The notes: generated from the letters alone by a model not told the origin. A stretch of DNA of 64,000 bases from WLJO01 sp945889085 (GCA_945889085.1 CAMDBM010000001.1:62001-126000), one strand, 5' to 3'; counted from the first letter of the stretch, positions 44,737 through 53,598 are shown. Numbers and translations are program-made.

Positions 44737-45336
44737 TCAGGTTCCGGGAAGCACTTCGTTCCACTCCGGCCATGACTTCCACTCCGGCGCCTCCACCACG
44801 TGGCCATCGCGCGGTGCGTTGTTCGAGATCTCCCCCGTTGCCAGGTTATGGATGTAGCGCGGGCAGTTCGGGAAGGCACGTCCGATGCGCACCTCCACCA
44901 CAGCCTCGGATTCCGGGAAGCGGTCGAGCCATTCCTGCTCGAGATGCACCCGGGCAGTGCCGTGGATGCGCGTGCGCCCGGGACTGTTGAAGTCGATGAA
45001 GAGCATCGACACCTTGCCGGTGTCCATGAGGTTGCCGATCGACCGGTACATGCCGTTGCCGTCATACGACGGGAAGGCGAGTGTTGAGGGGTCGATGACC
45101 TTCACGAATCCGGGAACACCGCCCTTGTACGACACGTCGGGCCACCCATCGAGGTCGGAGGTGCCGAGGAAGAAGAACGAGGCCTTCTCCACCATGGCCA
45201 CCTGCCAGTCCTCGAGCGCGTCCTTCGCAACGCGCTCCTCGAGCCGGTTAGCCAGACGCGTGCTGTCGAAGCTTTCCTGAAGCGCCCGGGATCCGGGGCC
45301 GTACAACGTGGGCGCAGTCTTGCCGGTGTTCGTCAT
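44737..45336 (-). CDS. Pyridoxamine 5'-phosphate oxidase-family flavoprotein
   Basis: A 199-residue split-barrel protein. FMN-binding features include KASFFFLGTSDLDGWPDVSY, LAFPSYDGNGMYRSIGNL, and VSMLFIDFNSPGRTRIHGTA. This branch has many proteins of unknown substrate, some using F420 or haem in actinobacteria. The C-terminal RYIHNLATGEIS resembles related putative oxidoreductases. It is co-oriented with the secreted protein gene downstream and the aldo/keto reductase upstream. Confidence 0.82.
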   Translation of the reverse strand: MTNTGKTAPTLYGPGSRALQESFDSTRLANRLEERVAKDALEDWQVAMVEKASFFFLGTSDLDGWPDVSYKGGVPGFVKVIDPSTLAFPSYDGNGMYRSIGNLMDTGKVSMLFIDFNSPGRTRIHGTARVHLEQEWLDRFPESEAVVEVRIGRAFPNCPRYIHNLATGEISNNAPRDGHVVEAPEWKSWPEWNEVLPGT

Positions 45337-45382
45337 GCTCGAACCCTAATGGCGACGTGCCCGTCGTGCCCCGGAGAGGTGG

Positions 45383-46363
45383 TTACGCGACGGCAGCGTC
45401 GATGCGAGTCATCACCTCAGGCGTGAGCAGCGGGATGACAGCCAACGACTCGAAGTTCTCGAGAACCTGGCTCGGGCGGCTTGCGCCGGTAATCACCGTG
45501 GACACGCGCGGGTTAGCCGCGCACCATGCCAGGGCCAGTTGCGCCATGGAGCAACCGAGTTCGTCCGCGATCGGCCGCAGGCGCTCCACCTTCGCGAGCG
45601 TGTCCGGCTCCGTCAGACGCTGCTGCAGCCACTCGTAGCCAGCCAGTGCACCGCGGCTGTCCTGGGGAACCCCACCGCGGTACTTGCCTGTGAGGAGTCC
45701 GGAGGCGAGTGGACTCCAGATCGTCGTACCGAGGCCGATGTCTTCGTAGAGACGGGCGTACTCCTTCTCCACGCGATCGCGAGCGAACAGGTTGTACTGC
45801 GGCTGCTCCATGACCGGCTTGCGCAGGTGGTGGCGCTCGGCGATCTCCCATGCCGCCCGGATCTCGTCGGCGGACCACTCACTCGTGCCCCAATAGAGCA
45901 CCTTGCCCGACGCGATCAGGTCGCTCATCGCCCAGACCGTCTCCTCGATCGGGGTGTTCGGGTCCGGTCGGTGGCAGAACACGAGATCAAGGAAATCTGT
46001 CTGGAAGCGCTCCAGCGAACGGTCGATGGCCTGCATGAGGTACTTACGGTTGAGGGTGTTACGCATATTGCGCAGGTTCCCGTCCACGCCCCAATAGAAC
46101 TTGCTGCTCAGCACATAGCTCTGGCGCGACCAGCCGAGTTCTTTGATGACACGGCCCATGATCGCTTCGCTCTCGCCGCCTGCATACGCCTCGGCGTTGT
46201 CGAAGAAGTTGCAGCCACCGTCATACGCGGCCTGCATGCACTCGAGCGCCATGTCATCCTTCATCTGGGCGTCGAAGGACACCCAGCTACCGAACGAGAG
46301 AACGGAAAGCTGCAGGCCACTGTTGCCGAGCCGGCGATACGTCATTTTGGTCTTGGGTGCCAT
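45383..46363 (-). CDS. Aldo/keto reductase (potassium-channel beta-subunit-like)
   Basis: A 326-residue NADPH-dependent TIM-barrel reductase. The catalytic tetrad is visible: Asp and Tyr in FFDNAEAYAGGESE, Lys in VLSSKFYWG and His in LVFCHRPDPNTP. The cofactor region has WSPLASGLLTGKYRGG and VITGASRPSQVLENF. It resembles the YghZ/Kv-beta subgroup by length and the NLFARDRVEKEY segment. The physiological carbonyl substrate is unknown. It is divergent from the MDR oxidoreductase at 46470. Confidence 0.9.
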   Translation of the reverse strand: MAPKTKMTYRRLGNSGLQLSVLSFGSWVSFDAQMKDDMALECMQAAYDGGCNFFDNAEAYAGGESEAIMGRVIKELGWSRQSYVLSSKFYWGVDGNLRNMRNTLNRKYLMQAIDRSLERFQTDFLDLVFCHRPDPNTPIEETVWAMSDLIASGKVLYWGTSEWSADEIRAAWEIAERHHLRKPVMEQPQYNLFARDRVEKEYARLYEDIGLGTTIWSPLASGLLTGKYRGGVPQDSRGALAGYEWLQQRLTEPDTLAKVERLRPIADELGCSMAQLALAWCAANPRVSTVITGASRPSQVLENFESLAVIPLLTPEVMTRIDAAVA

Positions 46364-46469
46364 GTTCGCACCTTAGTGGCAGCGGTTGCCGAGCCGTCCC
46401 GCCACCGTGCCCCACCCACCATTCGCCTGCTACGGTCAGCCGAACATCCAGGTCGAACGGGGGTCAGAC

Positions 46470-47471
46470 ATGGGGTCCAGTTATCGAAAGATCGTCTGCA
46501 ACGGGTACACGAGGAACTTCCGTGCTGCCGCCGAGATCGTCGAGGTTCCGAGAACCTCCCCGGCGCCCGGCCAGGTACTCATCCGGAATCATTTCGGGGG
46601 CGTGAATGCATCCGATGTCAATATCGCCGCTGGCGTGTACTTCTCCGACGGCACCTTTCCCTTCGACCTCGGCTGCGAGAGCATCGGCGAGGTGATCGAG
46701 GTTGGCGAAGGAATCAGCCATCTCGCTGTGGGCGACTACGTGGTGTCACCGAGTCTCGGGAGCGCGTATGCAGAACTCATCTATCGGGATGCCCTGCAGG
46801 TGCTCAAGGTTCCCACCTGCTCGCCCGAGGTGATGACCGCCGTGGTCTGCGGGAGCACTGCATCGGTCGGGCTCAACTCCGTCGGCCAGATGGGTTCGGG
46901 CGAGACGGTGCTCATCACGGCCGCTGCGGGCGGGGTTGGGAGCTGGTGCGTGCAACTGGCGAAGTTGGCAGGCAACCACGTCATCGGCACCTGCAGCACC
47001 GAGGAGAAGGCCGTTGAATTGCGCAGGCTCGGCTGTGACCGCGTCATTGTCTACCGTAACGAGGACCTCGGCACGGTGCTGAGTACCGAATACCCGAACG
47101 GCATCGACCTTGTCTTCGAACAGGTCGGCGAACAGACCTTCGACACGTGCGTGGACAACATCGCGCAGCGAGGCCGCATCGTCATCTGTGGATTCATCTC
47201 GGAGTACACGACCGGCCCGAAGCCCGTCACGTCACCGCGGATCTACCACAAGCTGCTCTGGAAGTCGGCTCAACTGCGGGCCTTCCTCTTTTCGCACTGG
47301 CCCGACGAGTTGCCCGGTCATATCGTCGCGAACCTCGCGCTTGTTGAGAGCGGCGCCGTTGACCCCCTCGTGGATCGCAGGGTATTCAGCGGGCTCGAGC
47401 AGGTTGTCAATGCCGTCGAGTACCTGCACGCAGGCGGCAACAGCGGCAAGGTGGTCATCCGCTACCCGTAG
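46470..47471 (+). CDS. Medium-chain dehydrogenase/reductase (quinone or enone reductase-like)
   Basis: A 333-residue MDR protein without the zinc ligands of alcohol dehydrogenases. The substrate domain has APGQVLIRNHFGGVNASDVN and the nucleotide site reads LITAAAGGVGSWCVQLAKLA. It resembles prostaglandin reductase-3/ZADH2 proteins, which reduce alpha-beta-unsaturated carbonyls with NADPH. ATG at 46470 follows a G-rich stretch; the longer frame upstream overlaps the divergent aldo/keto reductase promoter. Its last 17 bp overlap the convergent amidotransferase gene. Confidence 0.87.
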   Translation: MGSSYRKIVCNGYTRNFRAAAEIVEVPRTSPAPGQVLIRNHFGGVNASDVNIAAGVYFSDGTFPFDLGCESIGEVIEVGEGISHLAVGDYVVSPSLGSAYAELIYRDALQVLKVPTCSPEVMTAVVCGSTASVGLNSVGQMGSGETVLITAAAGGVGSWCVQLAKLAGNHVIGTCSTEEKAVELRRLGCDRVIVYRNEDLGTVLSTEYPNGIDLVFEQVGEQTFDTCVDNIAQRGRIVICGFISEYTTGPKPVTSPRIYHKLLWKSAQLRAFLFSHWPDELPGHIVANLALVESGAVDPLVDRRVFSGLEQVVNAVEYLHAGGNSGKVVIRYP

Positions 47472-48204
47472 GGATGTTCGGCGCGAGGCCAATGGATGCA
47501 CGCTCGACGAGCCAGGCGAACGCCGGGTCCGGCTGGAACGTCAGCAGTTCGGGGTGCCACTGCACGCCCCAGACACTGCGCCCCGGGATCTCGACGGATT
47601 CGACAATCCCGTCCGGTGCGCGACCCGTGCACACGAGCGTCGGCGCGACACGGCCGACTGCCTGGTGATGCAGGGTGTTGACGTTGAGCCCGGGTCCGAA
47701 GACCTCACGGGCTATTGAGCCTTCGTCGAAGGCGACCGTGTGGACGCGTGCCGACACGGGGTGTTCCCATGCCGCGTGCAGACCGACCTCGTTGCCCTCG
47801 ATGTGCTGCAGCAGCGAACCCCCGAGGGCGACGTTCAATACCTGCATGCCCCTGCAGATTGCGAGCACCGGGATCCCAATCTCGAGCGCACGACGCAGCA
47901 GCGCGATCTCTACCCGGTCACGGTGCGTGTCGATCCCGTAGACCGTCTCGTGAGGGTCCTCGCCGTACAGCGCTGGGTCCACGTCGCCTCCGCCGGTGAG
48001 CACCAGCGCGTCCATGTGGTCGAGAGCCTCGACGGAGGTGTCGATGCACGGCAGCATCAGCGCCACCCCTCCCGCTGCCGCAACCGCGTCGCTGTACGCC
48101 GCGAGGTGCAGATCGACCTGCTCGTCGCGGAAGTTCGCCGGTAGCGACGGCACCTCCGGCGCGCCATATCGCCGCCCGCTCAGCGCAACCAAAGGCCTCC
48201 CCAC
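47455..48204 (-). CDS. Gamma-glutamyl hydrolase-like class I glutamine amidotransferase (PuuD/C26)
   Basis: A 249-residue class I amidotransferase-fold hydrolase. The nucleophile Cys lies in VLAICRGMQVLNVALGGSL, and the catalytic His and Glu in GVQWHPELL. LTGGGDVDPALYG is typical of the PuuD branch, which cleaves gamma-glutamyl-GABA in putrescine catabolism. The start is GTG at 48204. It is divergent from the MarR gene, and the glutamine-synthetase-like gene just beyond could supply gamma-glutamylated amines as its substrate. Confidence 0.88.
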   Translation of the reverse strand: MGRPLVALSGRRYGAPEVPSLPANFRDEQVDLHLAAYSDAVAAAGGVALMLPCIDTSVEALDHMDALVLTGGGDVDPALYGEDPHETVYGIDTHRDRVEIALLRRALEIGIPVLAICRGMQVLNVALGGSLLQHIEGNEVGLHAAWEHPVSARVHTVAFDEGSIAREVFGPGLNVNTLHHQAVGRVAPTLVCTGRAPDGIVESVEIPGRSVWGVQWHPELLTFQPDPAFAWLVERASIGLAPNIPTGSG

Positions 48205-48264
48205 GGGATGGAATCTACCCCACGCCTACGACAGGTGAACCCGTCCGCGGTACCGTCTGCAGTG
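48205..48264. promoter_or_regulatory. Divergent promoter region between the C26 hydrolase and MarR genes
   Basis: The 60-bp gap between the GTG at 48204 (minus) and the ATG at 48265 (plus) must hold both promoters. It is a likely site for autoregulation by the MarR protein. I see no clear palindrome by eye. Confidence 0.4.
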
Positions 48265-48777
48265 ATGGGAACGGTCCGACGCGATTCCAACCCGACCGAA
48301 CGCGAGCAGGCAGTGACCAACCGGGTCGGTTCGCTCCACGACATCGACTTCGCGTCGATGAGCGTGGTGCAGAACGTGTACCGGGTGGCCAACGCCGTGC
48401 GAGCACGGATGGAGCGAGACGTACTGGGCGAGTCCGACCTGTCGTGGACCTCGTTCACCGCGCTGTTCGTCCTCTGGGTATGGGGCCCGATGGCGACACG
48501 TCACCTCGCCGAGGAGTGCGGGGTCACCAAGGGCACGCTCACTGGGGTGCTCGCCACGCTCGAGTCCAGGGGGCACGTCGTGCGGACCCCGCACGAGACC
48601 GACGGTCGGCTCGTCGTGGTACGCCTCACCCCAGGCGGTCGGACACTGGTCAAGCGCCTGTTCCCGCAGTTCAATGCCCAGGAGACCCAAGTGGTCGAGG
48701 TACTGAGCCCCGCCGAGCAGGCAACCCTCGCCAGACTGCTGCGCAAGGTCCTCACGCACGTGGAGAGCAGCGGCTAG
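48265..48777 (+). CDS. MarR-family transcriptional regulator
   Basis: A 170-residue winged-helix regulator. The DNA-binding part includes LAEECGVTKGTLTGVLATLE and the wing RTPHETDGRLVVVRLTPGG. ATG at 48265 is taken; an upstream in-frame ATG at 48208 would leave almost no promoter space. It is divergent from the C26 hydrolase and upstream of the GS-like, P450 and amidohydrolase genes, so it probably controls this cluster in response to a small ligand. Confidence 0.85.
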   Translation: MGTVRRDSNPTEREQAVTNRVGSLHDIDFASMSVVQNVYRVANAVRARMERDVLGESDLSWTSFTALFVLWVWGPMATRHLAEECGVTKGTLTGVLATLESRGHVVRTPHETDGRLVVVRLTPGGRTLVKRLFPQFNAQETQVVEVLSPAEQATLARLLRKVLTHVESSG

Positions 48778-48923
48778 CGGGGCAACGTACGGCGGCAGTC
48801 CTTCCCGTTCGGCACCCAGACCTTGTATGGTTCCAAACGACTTGGGGTCAGCCGGGCGGGGCAAGCCGGCTCGCCGCTACCGCCACGTCACGACGGACAA
48901 CCAGCCCACGAGGTGCTTACAAC

Positions 48924-50207
48924 ATGGTCTCCCCTCGAGTCAGGACGCTGTTCACCGATCACCTCGGTCTGGCGCGAACCCGATACCTCCCCGGCGAGCC
49001 GCACACGAACCGGATCCGGCACTGCCTGACGCTTTTCGCGCAGAACTTCGACAACCAGATGACGGTGGGCGCTCCCGGGTCCCGCTTCCTTGAGGGAATG
49101 CCCGACTGCGAGGCCGTCTTTGACCGGTCCGAGATGCGACCGTCCTGGGTCGAGGGCGAACGCCTCGTGGTATGCGATCTCTACTTCCGCGGGGAACTAC
49201 TCGACGTGGCGCCCAGAACGGTGCTCCGCAACGCCATCGCACTGTGGGGGTCCCTCGGCCTCGACCCCTACGTAGGCATCGAGTTGGAGGCCTTCCCGCT
49301 GGAACCGGACGGCAGCGGCGGCTGGCGCGCGGTATCCGCCCCCGGGTCGATCGTGTACCAGACCGGCCCCATCGCCGATCCGCACGGTCTCATCGACGAC
49401 GTGCTCGAGGGCGCCGTTCGCGCCGGGCTCGCGGTGGAAGCGGCGCACACCGAGTACGACGCCCCGCAACTCGAGTTCACCCTGCACTACGACCGTGCGC
49501 TCAAGGCCGTTGACGACATTGCGGTGTTCAAGCTGATGGCCCAGGAGATCGCCCGCCAGAAGGGTCTGCACCTCACGTTCATGGGCAAGCCCTTCACCGC
49601 GGCGGGCGGCAGCGGGCTCCACGTGAATCTTTCGCTGCGGACTGCCGAGGGGGCCAACGCCCTCGTGGACACCAGCGGGGACTACGGGCTGTCCGACACC
49701 GCCCGTTGGGCGATCGGTGGACTCCTCGCCCACCACGAGGCGCTCTCGGCGATCGTTGCGCCGACGGTGAACTCCTACAAGCGGCTGCGCGCCGGGCAGA
49801 TGGCCGGCTTCTGGGCCAACTGGGGCCTCGACCACCGCTTCACCACGGTGCGCGTCTCGCCGGAACGGGATGCGAGCACACGGCTCGAGTACCGCCAGCC
49901 CGACGGTGCGGCCAACCCGTACCTCGCCACCGCAGCGGTACTGGTTGCCGGCTACCTCGGCGTGATGAACCGGATCGAACCACCCGTCATCGAGACCAAC
50001 GACGCGATCGAGACGGCATCGACGAGCCGGTCGACCCCGGAGAACCTGTCGGACGCGCTCGACGCGCTCGAGGCCGACACCGAGTTCGCGTCGGCGTTCG
50101 GCCAGATGTGTGTGGACAACCTCCTTGCGATCAAGCGGGAGGAGTGGGCGAAGTACGCAGCGCACACCACCGACTGGGAGCACACGTACTACCTGCCGTT
50201 CCTGTGA
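48924..50207 (+). CDS. Glutamine-synthetase-like gamma-glutamyl-amine ligase
   Basis: A 427-residue GS-fold enzyme. Family blocks are VGIELEAFPLEPDGSGGW, the ATP/ammonia region FTAAGGSGLHVNLSLRTAEG, NSYKRLRAGQMAGFWANWG and RLEYRQPDGAANPYLATAAV. The sequence is divergent from housekeeping GlnA and lacks the adenylylation-site loop, so it more likely ligates glutamate to an amine, as PuuA or GlnA-like enzymes do. ATG at 48924 is preceded by GAGGTG. It lies next to a MarR regulator and a PuuD-like hydrolase, which supports amine or polyamine catabolism. Confidence 0.83.
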   Translation: MVSPRVRTLFTDHLGLARTRYLPGEPHTNRIRHCLTLFAQNFDNQMTVGAPGSRFLEGMPDCEAVFDRSEMRPSWVEGERLVVCDLYFRGELLDVAPRTVLRNAIALWGSLGLDPYVGIELEAFPLEPDGSGGWRAVSAPGSIVYQTGPIADPHGLIDDVLEGAVRAGLAVEAAHTEYDAPQLEFTLHYDRALKAVDDIAVFKLMAQEIARQKGLHLTFMGKPFTAAGGSGLHVNLSLRTAEGANALVDTSGDYGLSDTARWAIGGLLAHHEALSAIVAPTVNSYKRLRAGQMAGFWANWGLDHRFTTVRVSPERDASTRLEYRQPDGAANPYLATAAVLVAGYLGVMNRIEPPVIETNDAIETASTSRSTPENLSDALDALEADTEFASAFGQMCVDNLLAIKREEWAKYAAHTTDWEHTYYLPFL

Positions 50208-50229
50208 TCGACGGAGCCGAACGAACCCC

Positions 50230-51513
50230 ATGAGCATCTCCATCGAGGCAGAGGGTCCTGACAACCTCAACATCGTCGATCCCGACACCTACGCGTCGGG
50301 GTTCCCGCACGCAACATTCGAGCGTCTCCGGCGAACGGACCCCGTGTCGTGGTGGGAGGAGACCGATGGGGGCAAAGGGTTCTGGGCGGTCACCCGTTAC
50401 GACGACCTGTTGAGCGTGAGCAGGAACACCGCCGTGTTCTCCAATGCCCAGGGCATCACGCTCGAGGAGATGGAGCCCGACGACTTCGAGGCGCGGCGCA
50501 ACATGCTCGAGTACGACCCGCCCGAACACACCCGTTACCGACGCCTCGTCTCGCGCCCGTTCAGCCGCCGTGAGGTAATGGGGTACGAAGCGGCCATCCG
50601 GGAGATTGCCCGACAGGTCGTGGACGACGCGCTCCCGGGGTCGTCCACCGTCCACCTCGACGTCACCGAACGCATCGCCAAACAACTCCCGATGCGGATG
50701 CTCGGCAAACTGCTCGGCGTGCCCGACGAAGACGGGCCGTGGCTCGTCGAACGCGGGGACGCCCTGCTCGGCAACTTCGACCCCGAGATGACCGACTACC
50801 CCGTGGACCTCGTGAACACCGACGAGTTCAGGGCCATGCCCTTTCGCTCCCCTGCCGGACTCGAGCTGTATCGATATGCCGAGGAACAGGCGAACCTACG
50901 CCGCGCCTGCCCCATGCACGACGTCATCAACTCCCTGCTCCAACCAGCGGTGGACGGTGAGTTGCTCAGCGATCGCGAGTTCAAGAACTTCTTCGTGCTG
51001 CTCGTGGGGGCAGGCAACGACACCAGCCGGTACACGATGGCCGCGGGGATGAAGGCACTCTCCGAGCACCCGGACCAGATGCGTGACCTCCAGCGCGCGA
51101 TCGGTACCGACCCCGCACTGGTTGAGAGCGCCGTGGAGGAGATCCTCCGCTACTCCACGGTCACGATGAACTTCCGGCGGACCGCTCTCCACGACACCGA
51201 GCTGAACGGACGGAACATCAAGGCGGGCGACAAGGTAGTCATCTGGTTCACGTCCGCAGACCACGACCACGACGCCTTCCCCGACCCCTATCGCTTCGAC
51301 ATTCGACGCACACCGAACGACCACTTTGCGTTCGGCCTGCGGAGCCCACACCTGTGCCTCGGTGCTCAGCTCGCCCGAATGGAGATCCGCTTGCTCCTCG
51401 AGGAACTGCTCCCCCGTGTGAAGGACTGGGCCGTGGACGGGCCGATCGAGCGGCTCAGGTCCAACTTCATCGGCGGCATGAAGCACCTCCCGATGACCAT
51501 CGAGACCCGATAG
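50230..51513 (+). CDS. Cytochrome P450
   Basis: A 427-residue soluble P450. The I-helix reads LVGAGNDTSRYTMAAGM, where the usual TT is TS. The ExxR motif is EEILRY. The haem-binding loop is FGLRSPHLCLGAQLAR, which keeps the Cys ligand and preceding His but has Arg-Ser where a Gly is usual. The overall pattern is closest to the CYP124/125/142 type. ATG at 50230 begins 22 bp after the GS-like gene; the open frame upstream is its shadow. It would need a ferredoxin and reductase from elsewhere. Confidence 0.88.
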   Translation: MSISIEAEGPDNLNIVDPDTYASGFPHATFERLRRTDPVSWWEETDGGKGFWAVTRYDDLLSVSRNTAVFSNAQGITLEEMEPDDFEARRNMLEYDPPEHTRYRRLVSRPFSRREVMGYEAAIREIARQVVDDALPGSSTVHLDVTERIAKQLPMRMLGKLLGVPDEDGPWLVERGDALLGNFDPEMTDYPVDLVNTDEFRAMPFRSPAGLELYRYAEEQANLRRACPMHDVINSLLQPAVDGELLSDREFKNFFVLLVGAGNDTSRYTMAAGMKALSEHPDQMRDLQRAIGTDPALVESAVEEILRYSTVTMNFRRTALHDTELNGRNIKAGDKVVIWFTSADHDHDAFPDPYRFDIRRTPNDHFAFGLRSPHLCLGAQLARMEIRLLLEELLPRVKDWAVDGPIERLRSNFIGGMKHLPMTIETR

Positions 51514-51578
51514 CCGAACCACGGCTGGCCCGTTGGGGCCCACAAGACGGCGGCAAAGTCCTTTGCTACCGTACGACC

Positions 51579-52700
51579 ATGAGCACGTCCTCCTCACGCA
51601 CGGGTTACCTGTACCACGAGATCTACGGCTGGCACGACACTGGGTCCGGTCCGATGTTCCCCTCGAACGGTTTCGGTGGCATCCAGCCGATGCCACACCC
51701 CGAGAACGCAGAGACCAAGCGCCGCATTCACGAACTCATCGTGGTGTCCGGCCTTATCAACCACCTCCATCGCCTCGAGCCGAGCCCAGCCACGGACGCT
51801 GACATCCTCCGATGCCACACTGCTGAGCACCTCGCAGCGATCAAGGCAGGATCACTGCAGCCCAAGGGGGGTGACGCCGGTGATGGTGTGTCGCCGTTCG
51901 GCAATGGCGGCTACGAGATCGCACTCCTCGCTGCGGGTGGAGTCATGACGGTGGTCGATGCCGTCCTGTCAGGCGAAGTGCGCAATGGATACGCGCTCGT
52001 GCGCCCGCCCGGCCACCACGCCGTTCCCGGCACCGGCATGGGTTTCTGCATCTTCAACAACATCGGGATCGCTGCGCGCCACGCCCAGGCGAACCGTGGC
52101 ACCGGGCGCATCGCGATCGTCGACTGGGACGTGCACCACGGCAACGGCACACAGGCGATCTTCTACGACGATCCGTCGGTCCTCACCATCTCCGTTCACC
52201 AGGACAACTGCTTCCCACCGAACTCCGGCCTGCTCGCCGAGACTGGCGAGGGTGCTGGCAAGGGCTATGCACTCAACGTGCCGCTGCCGCCTGGTTCCGG
52301 CAACCCTGCTTACGAGTACGCGATGCGCAACGTTGTGGTGCCTGCGCTCGAGCGATTCAAACCCGAGATCATTCTCGTGTCGAGCGGCTTCGACGCGAGC
52401 CTCATGGACCCTCTGGCGCGCCAGATGGTCACCAGTGCTGGCTACCGGCAACTCACCTCGATCCTCATGGAGGCCGCCGACCGGCTCTGCAACGGCCGCA
52501 TCGCTATGTCGCACGAGGGCGGATACAACCCCATGTACGTTCCGTTCTGCGGCCTCGCCGTGATGGAACAACTCAGCGGCCACCACACACTCGACGACCC
52601 GTTCGCTGCGTTCGGCTACATGGCAGGCGGCCCGATGCTCGCCCACCAGCAGACCGTGGTGGATGCGGCAGCAGCGAACATCGCTGGCATTCCCGCCTGA
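51579..52700 (+). CDS. Histone-deacetylase-family amidohydrolase (acetylpolyamine deacetylase-like)
   Basis: A 373-residue zinc amidohydrolase. Zinc ligands and catalytic His are visible in RPPGHHAVPGTGMGFCIFNN, VDWDVHHGNGTQAIFYDD and VSSGFDASLMDPLARQ. Bacterial members deacetylate acetylpolyamines or cleave related amides. Its place after a GS-like ligase and a P450 in a MarR-headed run suggests it processes an amine substrate. ATG at 51579 is used. A strong hairpin follows 20 bp after the stop. Confidence 0.88.
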   Translation: MSTSSSRTGYLYHEIYGWHDTGSGPMFPSNGFGGIQPMPHPENAETKRRIHELIVVSGLINHLHRLEPSPATDADILRCHTAEHLAAIKAGSLQPKGGDAGDGVSPFGNGGYEIALLAAGGVMTVVDAVLSGEVRNGYALVRPPGHHAVPGTGMGFCIFNNIGIAARHAQANRGTGRIAIVDWDVHHGNGTQAIFYDDPSVLTISVHQDNCFPPNSGLLAETGEGAGKGYALNVPLPPGSGNPAYEYAMRNVVVPALERFKPEIILVSSGFDASLMDPLARQMVTSAGYRQLTSILMEAADRLCNGRIAMSHEGGYNPMYVPFCGLAVMEQLSGHHTLDDPFAAFGYMAGGPMLAHQQTVVDAAAANIAGIPA

Positions 52701-52720
52701 CCCACTCCCGCTGGTTTTTC

Positions 52721-52757
52721 GGTCTACATCTGGCGACCTGTCCGCCAGATGTAGACC
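52721..52757 (+). terminator. 15-bp perfect hairpin after the amidohydrolase gene
   Basis: GGTCTACATCTGGCG pairs perfectly with CGCCAGATGTAGACC around the loop acctgtc. There is no T-tract after it on the plus strand, although a T-run lies before it. It is probably a U-less intrinsic terminator for the MarR-headed cluster, or an element acting on the pentapeptide gene downstream. Confidence 0.65.
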
Positions 52758-52867
52758 CAGACCCCGTGTGGTCGGATGTGCTGCGCAGACGAGTTTCTCG
52801 CTGTAGCGAGCCCGCAACGTTGAACCCCCGTGATCGTGACGGCGGCGTGCTCCAGTACTGTCGGCTG

Positions 52868-53197
52868 ATGATTCCGACCACCGAACAGCCCGCAACCGCG
52901 CGCCGCACACAACGCCGCCGCAACGTCATCATCGGTGCAACAGCCGCAGCCATCGCGGTAGGTGCAGCCGTGATCGTCATCGCCACCACCTCGGGCAGCG
53001 GTAGCCGTTCTGGCACCCTCGTCGGCACCTGCGATATCGGCCCCGGCGCACAATGCCCCGGCGCCGACCTCCACGGCGCCAACCTCACCGGCGCCAACCT
53101 CGCCGGCGTCGACGTCAACTCCAGTGGCATCATCGGAACGCCAAGCGCGCTGCCGGCAGGATGGGTGCTCGTCGGCGGCGTACTCCGACAAGGCTGA
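52868..53197 (+). CDS. Small membrane-anchored pentapeptide-repeat protein
   Basis: A 109-residue protein with a basic N-terminus (ARRTQRRRN), one transmembrane helix (about 20-42), and a short external part with repeats ADLHGANLTGANLAGVDV. The juxtamembrane GSGSRSGTL and the later IIGTPSALPAGWVLVGGVL match the larger protein at 3800-4528 nearly motif for motif. It is therefore a shortened paralogue with one repeat block and no C-terminal extension. Two Cys precede the repeats. Function is unknown. Confidence 0.75.
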   Translation: MIPTTEQPATARRTQRRRNVIIGATAAAIAVGAAVIVIATTSGSGSRSGTLVGTCDIGPGAQCPGADLHGANLTGANLAGVDVNSSGIIGTPSALPAGWVLVGGVLRQG

Positions 53198-53238
53198 CCC
53201 TGCTGCCGAAGTCGATCACCCGAATCAACGCTGGTAGT

Positions 53239-53310
53239 GGGGCGGGTGGGTATCGAACCCACGACCGAGGGATTATGAGTCCCGTGCTCTAACCACTGAG
53301 CTACCGCCCC
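53239..53310 (-). tRNA. tRNA with CAU anticodon (elongator Met or Ile2)
   Basis: A perfect acceptor stem GGGGCGG/CCGCCCC, D-arm GCTC/GAGC, anticodon loop CTCATAA giving CAU, and T-arm GTGGG-TTCGATA-CCCAC. The short D-loop (AGTGGTTA) and variable region recall E. coli Ile2, which is modified by TilS to read AUA. Initiator tRNA is excluded because the first acceptor pair is G-C. Elongator Met remains possible. CCA is not encoded. Confidence 0.9.
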
Positions 53311-53404
53311 CGACGGGCAACTTACCGCTACACCCCGCCGGTTCTCGGTCTCCAAACATGTGTTTTCGTGCAGTTCCGGCCCCGAGAACGGGGGGGTTGA
53401 GGCC

Positions 53405-53427
53405 AAAAAGGCCCGCCGGAGCGGGCC
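53405..53427 (-). terminator. Rho-independent terminator after tRNA-Asn
   Basis: GGCCCGC (53410-53416) pairs with GCGGGCC (53421-53427). On the minus strand a T5 run follows (A5 at 53405-53409). It lies 22 bp beyond the 3' end of tRNA-Asn, so it probably ends that transcript. Confidence 0.8.
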
Positions 53428-53449
53428 AAGGAAACAGAGCCGAGATGGC

Positions 53450-53521
53450 TCCGGGGGTGGGGGTCGAACCCACAACCTACGGATTAACAGTCCGCCGCTC
53501 TGCCGATTGAGCTACCCCGGA
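53450..53521 (-). tRNA. tRNA-Asn (anticodon GUU)
   Basis: Cloverleaf with acceptor TCCGGGG/CCCCGGA, D-arm GCTC/GAGC, anticodon loop CTGTTAA giving GUU, and T-arm GTGGG-TTCGACC-CCCAC. CCA is not encoded. It lies 77 bp beyond the rpoD stop on the same strand and is followed by its own terminator. Confidence 0.95.
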
Positions 53522-53598
53522 AAGGCACTCCGAGAGTAGCGGCTGCGGCCGCCGATGCCACCTTCGGGCAGGCCAGCTGGGTTCAGCGACCGCGGCGC

